From an uncultured Clostridium sp. (GTDB lineage: Bacteria; Bacillota; Clostridia; Oscillospirales; Acutalibacteraceae), in the NCBI GenBank assembly GCA_958422185.1, contig CATZNW010000005.1, forward strand, positions 1 to 64,000: DNA of 64,000 nt. Reading direction: 5' to 3'. Under the pieces are notes generated by a model, which saw nothing but the letters and a program-made list of their open reading frames with translations, ran no database searches and was not told the DNA's origin. A program made the translations under genes and the position numbers. This document shows, piece after piece, positions 59,613-64,000 of the stretch (its first letter is position 1; the number at the start of each line of letters is the position of its first letter).

Positions 59613-59998
59613 CGTGCCACCCCGTCTATTTCACTTTCTTTGCCGTCTGACTCAGCTACGGAAACAACGACTCCGTTCGGCAGGCAGATGATACTTTCAC
59701 CGCTCAGGCTTATCGGAGCGTGGTTTACGCATATCTGATCCGGGCAATCGGCATATGTAACATGGACGCTGCCGTTTTTCACCTCAACGGTATTTGTAAC
59801 TTTGCCGCCTGTTTCAACATTATAAACGGCGTCTTCATCAAGCGGCATTGTGTGTATTACGGCGCCGTTTTGCTCTATCTCCGCATAATTTCCGGTATTG
59901 TGATTAAAAACGTAGAGCGCAAGAAAAGAAACGGCGCACACTGCAAGAATAACGGCGGCAACGATTATATCGCCTTTTTTCAAAAACTTCATCTTCAT
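59609..59998 (-). CDS. NusG domain II-containing protein
   Basis: Anchored small protein of 129 residues: one N-terminal transmembrane helix (about 11-31) and an extracellular NusG domain II. The CPDQICVNHAPIS motif near 87 with two cysteines is typical of this family; similar proteins accompany RNF or extracellular-electron-transfer flavinylation systems. Function is not established; a redox or scaffold role on the outer surface is inferred. Overlaps apbE by four bases. Confidence 0.88.
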   Translation of the reverse strand: MKMKFLKKGDIIVAAVILAVCAVSFLALYVFNHNTGNYAEIEQNGAVIHTMPLDEDAVYNVETGGKVTNTVEVKNGSVHVTYADCPDQICVNHAPISLSGESIICLPNGVVVSVAESDGKESEIDGVAR

Positions 59999-61032
59999 TG
60001 CGCAATATCCTCAAAGCCCGCCGAGCGGCAAACATTACCGTCCGAATCCATAATAACAGCCTCACAACCGTCAAAATCTTCCAGATAATCAAGCGCCTCC
60101 TGCGGTTTCAGCTGAAAAAGAGTTGTGGACAGCACATCGGCAAGCGCTGAATTTTCCGAAATAATGCTTACACTTTGCACGCCCTGAGCCGGCATCAGCG
60201 TTTCAGGAGAAATAATATGGCAGTAGCGCGTACCGTTTACCGTATAATACCGCTGATAGTCTCCGCTTGTAACAACACTCTGCCCGTTTGACGCGTGTAC
60301 AACGGCTATATAGCCGCCGTTCGGATCTTCAACGCCTATATTAAACGGTGTTTTACCGTCCGAATTCTTATATCCGAGTGTTTTAACATTGCCGCCGAGA
60401 TTGATGACGGCCGACTGCCAGATGCCGTTTGCAGTTATAAATTCGCATATTCTGTCACATATATATCCCTTGGCGATGGCGCCGGCATCTATGCTCATTT
60501 CCGGGTCGGCAAAAAAAACGGTTGAGTTTTCCTCATCAATAACCAGATCATTAATATCCGTATGTTTGGCTTTTTGATTAAGGATATCCATATCAGGAAG
60601 ATAGGCCGAATCAGGATCCTGAATACCGTGTTCGCGGGCATCATGCCAAACAGAAAGCACCGCGCCCATAGCTATATTTACTTTGCCGCCGCTTATCTCA
60701 TAAGCCTCTTTGCCCCATAAAAGGAGACCGATTATTTTCTTATCTGCCTTGACAGGCGCCTTGGCGGCGTTTTCATTGATATATTTCAGATTTACAAGAT
60801 CGCCGTATGAATTATAAATATCATAAAGCTCTGAATATGTTTTCAGTTCGTTATAAACGGTATCATAATGCTCTTCAAAATCCTGCTGCGATGCATCAAC
60901 TGCCGTTATGGAAGACGCCGTATCAAACAGATCAAGAAAATCCCGTGAAAAGGACTGTTTCCTGCTCTGCGCGCAGGAGGAAAAAGACAGCAAAATAAAA
61001 AGGGAAAGAATCAGTGAAATCCATTTTCTCAT
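59995..61032 (-). CDS. apbE: FAD:protein FMN transferase
   Basis: Lipoprotein of 345 residues; lipobox SFSSC with Cys20. It attaches FMN from FAD to a threonine or serine of target proteins on the outer membrane face. The ApbE motifs are visible: FDTASSITAV near 36, MGAVLSVWHDAREHG near 125, MSIDAGAIAKGYICDRI near 180 and NLGGNVKTLGYK near 210, then CHIISPETLMPAQGVQSV and a final acidic DVLSTTLF. Its targets here are almost certainly RnfG and RnfD upstream on the same strand. Confidence 0.93.
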   Translation of the reverse strand: MRKWISLILSLFILLSFSSCAQSRKQSFSRDFLDLFDTASSITAVDASQQDFEEHYDTVYNELKTYSELYDIYNSYGDLVNLKYINENAAKAPVKADKKIIGLLLWGKEAYEISGGKVNIAMGAVLSVWHDAREHGIQDPDSAYLPDMDILNQKAKHTDINDLVIDEENSTVFFADPEMSIDAGAIAKGYICDRICEFITANGIWQSAVINLGGNVKTLGYKNSDGKTPFNIGVEDPNGGYIAVVHASNGQSVVTSGDYQRYYTVNGTRYCHIISPETLMPAQGVQSVSIISENSALADVLSTTLFQLKPQEALDYLEDFDGCEAVIMDSDGNVCRSAGFEDIAQ

Positions 61033-61058
61033 AACTCTCCCCCTTTCAAAACCGAAAT

Positions 61059-61859
61059 TTAATTATATTTTCTAATGACCTTTGACGGGCACTTTTCTGC
61101 GCACACACCGCAATGAACGCATTTATTATAATCGATTTTTGCAAGGTTATCCGTAACTTTGATTGCACCCGTAGGGCAATTCCTTTCGCATATGCCGCAG
61201 CCGATACAGCCGGCCTGGCAGTTTACGCGAACGGTCTTGCCCTTTTGTTTGTTTGAACACTGAACGCGGAAAACAGACGACGCCGGAACGATCTCTATCA
61301 GATCCTGAGGGCACGCCTTTACGCACTTGGCGCATGCAACGCACAGATCAGGTTCAACAACTGCCTTTCCGTTTATGATACGGATCGCTTTACTGTCACA
61401 CACAGCGACGCAGCTGCCGTAACCCATGCAGCCGTATCCGCACGACATATCGCCGCGCCCCAGCGCGAACTTGACGGCAGTACATGTTTTGGTGCCGTAA
61501 TAATCAAACTTTTTAGTTCTGAGATCCGTAGTTCCGGAGCAGCGAACAAAAGCTACCTGCTTTTCCATTTTTCCGGCCTCAACGCCCATGATAGCGGCTA
61601 TCTTATCAGCGCCTGCCTGCCCGGCAACCGTGCAGGCGGTAACCGGAGCTTCTCCGTCCACAATGGCTTTTGCAAGCGCATCACAGCCCGCATATCCGCA
61701 TGCGCCGCAGTTGTTGCCCGCAAGGCATTCGCGCACAGCCACTTCCTTTTCATCAACATTAACATGAAAAAGTTTTTCCGCAATACTAAGCAGGATCGCT
61801 ATTGCGACGCCCACCAGCGCAACAACAGCCGTTGCAATAAGAATGTTTTTAATATCCAT
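61059..61859 (-). CDS. rnfB: Rnf complex subunit RnfB
   Basis: Iron-sulfur subunit of 266 residues that takes electrons from ferredoxin into the Rnf complex. One N-terminal membrane helix (about 5-27) is followed by the Fe-S domain CLAGNNCGACGYAGCDALAKAI, a CSG-type middle region (TCTAVKFALGRGDMSCGYGC), and then four-Cys clusters CVACAKCVKACP, CIGCGICERNCP and CVHCGVCAEKCP. The cluster-rich C-terminus is typical of Clostridial RnfB. It begins after RnfA by 20 bases. Rnf couples ferredoxin oxidation and NAD+ reduction to Na+ or H+ export. Confidence 0.95.
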   Translation of the reverse strand: MDIKNILIATAVVALVGVAIAILLSIAEKLFHVNVDEKEVAVRECLAGNNCGACGYAGCDALAKAIVDGEAPVTACTVAGQAGADKIAAIMGVEAGKMEKQVAFVRCSGTTDLRTKKFDYYGTKTCTAVKFALGRGDMSCGYGCMGYGSCVAVCDSKAIRIINGKAVVEPDLCVACAKCVKACPQDLIEIVPASSVFRVQCSNKQKGKTVRVNCQAGCIGCGICERNCPTGAIKVTDNLAKIDYNKCVHCGVCAEKCPSKVIRKYN

Positions 61860-61879
61860 AATAAACTGTGCGAACCTCC

Positions 61880-62458
61880 TTAAGCAAGAGAACTGAAGCC
61901 GTAAAACGCTATTGCCATAAGGCAGGAGGTAAGGAGCACGGCAGGCGTGCCTTTAAACGGCCCGGGAACGTCATTACTCTCTGTTTTTTCACGGATCCCT
62001 GCAAGTATGATGATGGCTACGGCATAGCCCAGGGCCGTGCCGAATCCGGTTACAACTGATGTAATAAAATCATTGCCGTCCTGCACATTTGTGAGCGCAA
62101 CGCCGAGCACTGCGCAGTTCGTTGTGATCAGCGGAAGATATATGCCCAGCGCCTGATAAAGCTTTGGCACGAATTTTTTGAGAAACAGTTCAATAAACTG
62201 AACAAGCGCCGCTATTACAAGAATAAATATGATCGTATTCAGATATTCCAGTCCGAGCTTTGAAATAATACCGGTATAAAGAAGATTGGTCACCGCGCTT
62301 GCGATGGTGATTACAAATATGACCGCGCCGCCCATCCCGGCTGCCGTTTTGATATTCTTTGATACGCCTATAAAAGAGCATATACCTAAAAACTGGCTAA
62401 GGACAACATTGTTTATAAGGGCGGTTGTAAGAACAACAAGGAAAAGTGTTTTAAACAT
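61880..62458 (-). CDS. rnfA: Rnf complex subunit RnfA
   Basis: Membrane subunit of 192 residues with six helices. Family landmarks are NNVVLSQFLGICSFIGVSKN near 15 and PLITTNCAVLGVALTN near 105; the Cys in each half may bind the buried Fe-S centre shared by RnfA and RnfE. Length and sequence match RnfA closely. The start overlaps the rnfE stop by one base. Confidence 0.96.
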   Translation of the reverse strand: MFKTLFLVVLTTALINNVVLSQFLGICSFIGVSKNIKTAAGMGGAVIFVITIASAVTNLLYTGIISKLGLEYLNTIIFILVIAALVQFIELFLKKFVPKLYQALGIYLPLITTNCAVLGVALTNVQDGNDFITSVVTGFGTALGYAVAIIILAGIREKTESNDVPGPFKGTPAVLLTSCLMAIAFYGFSSLA

Positions 62459-63138
62459 TATTCATCGCCCTCCCTTTTTCCGTTGCACGAAAGGGAGCAG
62501 TGCATGCAGTCTCCCTTGCAGGCGTCTTCCTTAACATGGCGGTTTGCGCCCTTGACTCCAAGCTTATTCTGGATCGCGCACAGAAAGGCAAGCACAAGAA
62601 ATGCACCGGGCGCTAAAATAAAGATTGAAACGCCCTCATAACTTTCAGGCAGGATCTGAACACCGAAACAAGCTCCGGTGCCGATAAGCTCGCGTATAGC
62701 GCCTATCGCCACCAAACCTATCGTAAAACCAAGCCCCATACCGAGGCCGTCAAAAATTGAGGGAATAACTTTGTTCTTAGCGGCATAGCTCTCCGCTCTG
62801 CCCAGAATAATACAGTTTACAACTATAAGCGGAATGTAAATGCCGAGCGCGTCATAAACAGATTTTACATAACCGTGAAGCAACAGTTCAACAATCGTTA
62901 CGAAAGACGCCACGATCACTATATATGCCGGCATTCTTACGCCGTTCGGGATCACCTTTCTGAGGGCGGAGATCATAAGATTGCTCATTACAAGCACAAC
63001 GGTAGTTGCGAGCCCCATCCCTATCCCGTTTATTGCCGATGTGGTAACGGCAAGAGTTGGGCACATGCCAAGCATAAGCACAAAGGTGGGGTTCTCTGTT
63101 ATGATTCCGTTTTTTAGCCTTTCTGCGATCGGATTCAT
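62458..63138 (-). CDS. rnfE: Rnf complex subunit RnfE
   Basis: Membrane subunit of 226 residues, a relative of RnfA with six helices. PTFVLMLGMCPTLAVTTSAING near 18 and PLIVVNCIILGRAESYA near 105 are diagnostic. The C-terminal tail after residue 200 has CX3CX2CX3C (Cys207, 211, 214, 218), which could bind a metal centre or mark a regulatory tail. It starts directly after rnfG ends. Confidence 0.95.
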   Translation of the reverse strand: MNPIAERLKNGIITENPTFVLMLGMCPTLAVTTSAINGIGMGLATTVVLVMSNLMISALRKVIPNGVRMPAYIVIVASFVTIVELLLHGYVKSVYDALGIYIPLIVVNCIILGRAESYAAKNKVIPSIFDGLGMGLGFTIGLVAIGAIRELIGTGACFGVQILPESYEGVSIFILAPGAFLVLAFLCAIQNKLGVKGANRHVKEDACKGDCMHCSLSCNGKREGDE

Positions 63139-63765
63139 TTAGCCCACCTCCTTTAAAACTCTGTTATAAACAGCCAGCGCGCTGTTTACCGCCTCTGTAA
63201 CGGCGCTGGTCGTAACCGTTGCGCCGCTGATCGCATCTATCTGGTTGCCCGCTGCACCGCCGCCTTTTACATATTCAACAGATGTTGCGTCCTTGCCCGA
63301 AAACTGAGACGTAAACTCGTCTTCCGTACAGCGGGCGCCCAGTCCGGCAGTTTCACTGTTTGAAAGGACAGAAAAGCCCGTGATCTTATCCGTTTCAGAA
63401 TCGATGCCTATGGCTACGGATATATCTCCTCCGTAACCGTTGGGCGAAACCGCGGCAACAACATAACCGATCCTTTCTCCGTTTTCATCATTGGCAAAAA
63501 GAATATCACTTACGGTACAGCCTGAAAATCCCGCCGCGTCCACTGCACTCTGGCCGCCTTCAAGAAGGCTCTGAACATCCGCCGGTGTTTCAAAAACTGC
63601 GTTCGGATAGACTGTTTCATAAGCTTCAAGCCTTGCGGCCTCCTCTGCCTTTGCTATCGGTTCCTTTGTGATCTCGTTGACGGCGGAAAGCGCAAGTCCT
63701 GCTATCAGGGTTATGATGAGCAGGGCGGCACAGTTTTTAATGAAAGAAGATTTAGACTTTGCCAC
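63139..63765 (-). CDS. rnfG: Rnf complex subunit RnfG
   Basis: Outward-facing flavoprotein subunit of 208 residues: one N-terminal helix (about 8-28), then an FMN-binding domain. The flavinylation motif SGATVTTSAV near 186-195 holds the threonine to which ApbE links FMN. YVVAAVSPNGYGGDISVAIGID and GLGARCTEDEF are the other family segments. It begins three bases after the rnfD stop. Confidence 0.95.
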   Translation of the reverse strand: MAKSKSSFIKNCAALLIITLIAGLALSAVNEITKEPIAKAEEAARLEAYETVYPNAVFETPADVQSLLEGGQSAVDAAGFSGCTVSDILFANDENGERIGYVVAAVSPNGYGGDISVAIGIDSETDKITGFSVLSNSETAGLGARCTEDEFTSQFSGKDATSVEYVKGGGAAGNQIDAISGATVTTSAVTEAVNSALAVYNRVLKEVG

Positions 63766-63768
63766 CGA

Positions 63769-64000
63769 TTACGCCCTCCTTTTTTTACTTGATTTAACGC
63801 CGAAAGGTCTTGGCACTGTAATCTTTTCAATAACAGGCACAGCAAGGTTGCTGATAATAATGGCATATGAAACGCCCTCGGCGCTTGAACCGAGTATACG
63901 GAAAGCTGCAGTCAAAAAGCCTATGAGCACAGCATAAATCACCTGCCCCCATTTGGTTATGGGACTGGTCGTATAATCTGTTGCCATGAAAAACGCGCCT
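63769..64000 (-). CDS. rnfD: Rnf complex subunit RnfD, C-terminal part (off right edge)
   Basis: The last 77 codons of RnfD. GAFFMATDYTTSPITKWGQVIYAVLIGFLTAAFRILG is the family's final conserved block, followed by a helix with YAIIISNLAVPVIEKI and the basic tail. The open frame continues through the right edge, so ATG 63987 is internal (Met within FFMATDY) and not the start. Flavin-binding motifs of the subunit lie outside. Gene order D-G-E-A-B is that of Clostridial rnf operons, with rnfC expected further right. Confidence 0.93.
   Translation of the reverse strand, partial: GAFFMATDYTTSPITKWGQVIYAVLIGFLTAAFRILGSSAEGVSYAIIISNLAVPVIEKITVPRPFGVKSSKKRRA

Noticed and set aside
63769..63987. A complete 72-residue gene at the right edge
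   Set aside because: The frame stays open to the window end and the block around the ATG (GAFFMATDY) is internal to RnfD.

Overview
The window looks like chromosome of a strictly anaerobic, low-to-mid GC Gram-positive bacterium of the class Clostridia. The supporting genes are spo0A, a group-B-type monomeric [FeFe] hydrogenase, an Rnf ferredoxin:NAD+ oxidoreductase operon, desulfoferrodoxin and a flavin reductase-rubredoxin fusion, together with a Bce-type peptide-antibiotic module, DUF4250 and DUF3021 proteins, and strong AGGAGG-type ribosome sites. A plant-fibre or gut setting is suggested, not proven, by the deoxy-sugar genes (aldolase, rhaB) and the arabinofuranosidase/xylosidase pair. 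No family or genus can be fixed from this sequence alone.

Layout from left to right. 1-2.9 kb: deoxy-sugar operon (class II aldolase, rhaB running off the left edge) with a divergent AraC regulator. 3-8.2 kb: an Imm-5-like protein and a two-component system plus ABC transporter of the BceRSAB type. 8.4 kb: tRNA-Pro(CGG). 8.6-13.4 kb: anchored GH51 arabinofuranosidase, a lipoprotein phosphoesterase and a frameshifted GH39-type xylosidase. 13.5-19 kb: ZIP metal transporter, AIM24 and FRG proteins, [FeFe] hydrogenase, TetR regulator, DUF4250. 19-22.4 kb: a coupled gltX-glnS pair. 22.5-27.2 kb: a minus-strand redox cluster (MerR, flavin reductase, aldo/keto reductase, carboxymuconolactone decarboxylase, DUF4405) with a LysR regulator. 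27.3-28.7 kb: spo0A and an HD hydrolase. 28.8-53.7 kb: a large surface-polysaccharide locus. 53.9-57.8 kb: phosphoesterase, phospholipase-C-like protein, oxygen/superoxide detoxification pair, LytTR/DUF3021 pair. 57.8-64 kb: Rnf operon with its flavinylation gene apbE, running off the right edge. No gene-free stretch exceeds about 300 bases.

The polysaccharide locus is the dominant accessory feature. One strong promoter at 53.7 kb can drive about 20 minus-strand genes: initiating sugar-phosphate transferase, aldo/keto reductase, split transketolase, two GT4 and five GT2 glycosyltransferases, an EpsG-like polymerase, a Wzx-like flippase, a CDP-glycerol-type polymerase, an IspD/TarI-like cytidylyltransferase, an extended SDR, three membrane acyltransferases and a GT14 transferase. 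Four further glycosyltransferases converge on it from the other side. The combination suggests a Wzy-type repeat-unit polymer carrying phosphodiester-linked, CDP-activated polyols or sugars and acyl decorations.

Several genes carry lesions or oddities that look like recent change or switching: a 7-bp tandem duplication that breaks one acyltransferase, single frameshifts in the GH39 gene and the LytTR gene, an apparent ACG start codon in the phospholipase-C-like gene, a lost aspartate in the DxD motif of one GT2, and an altered acidic pocket in Spo0A. Some could be assembly or sequencing errors; each needs read-level checking.
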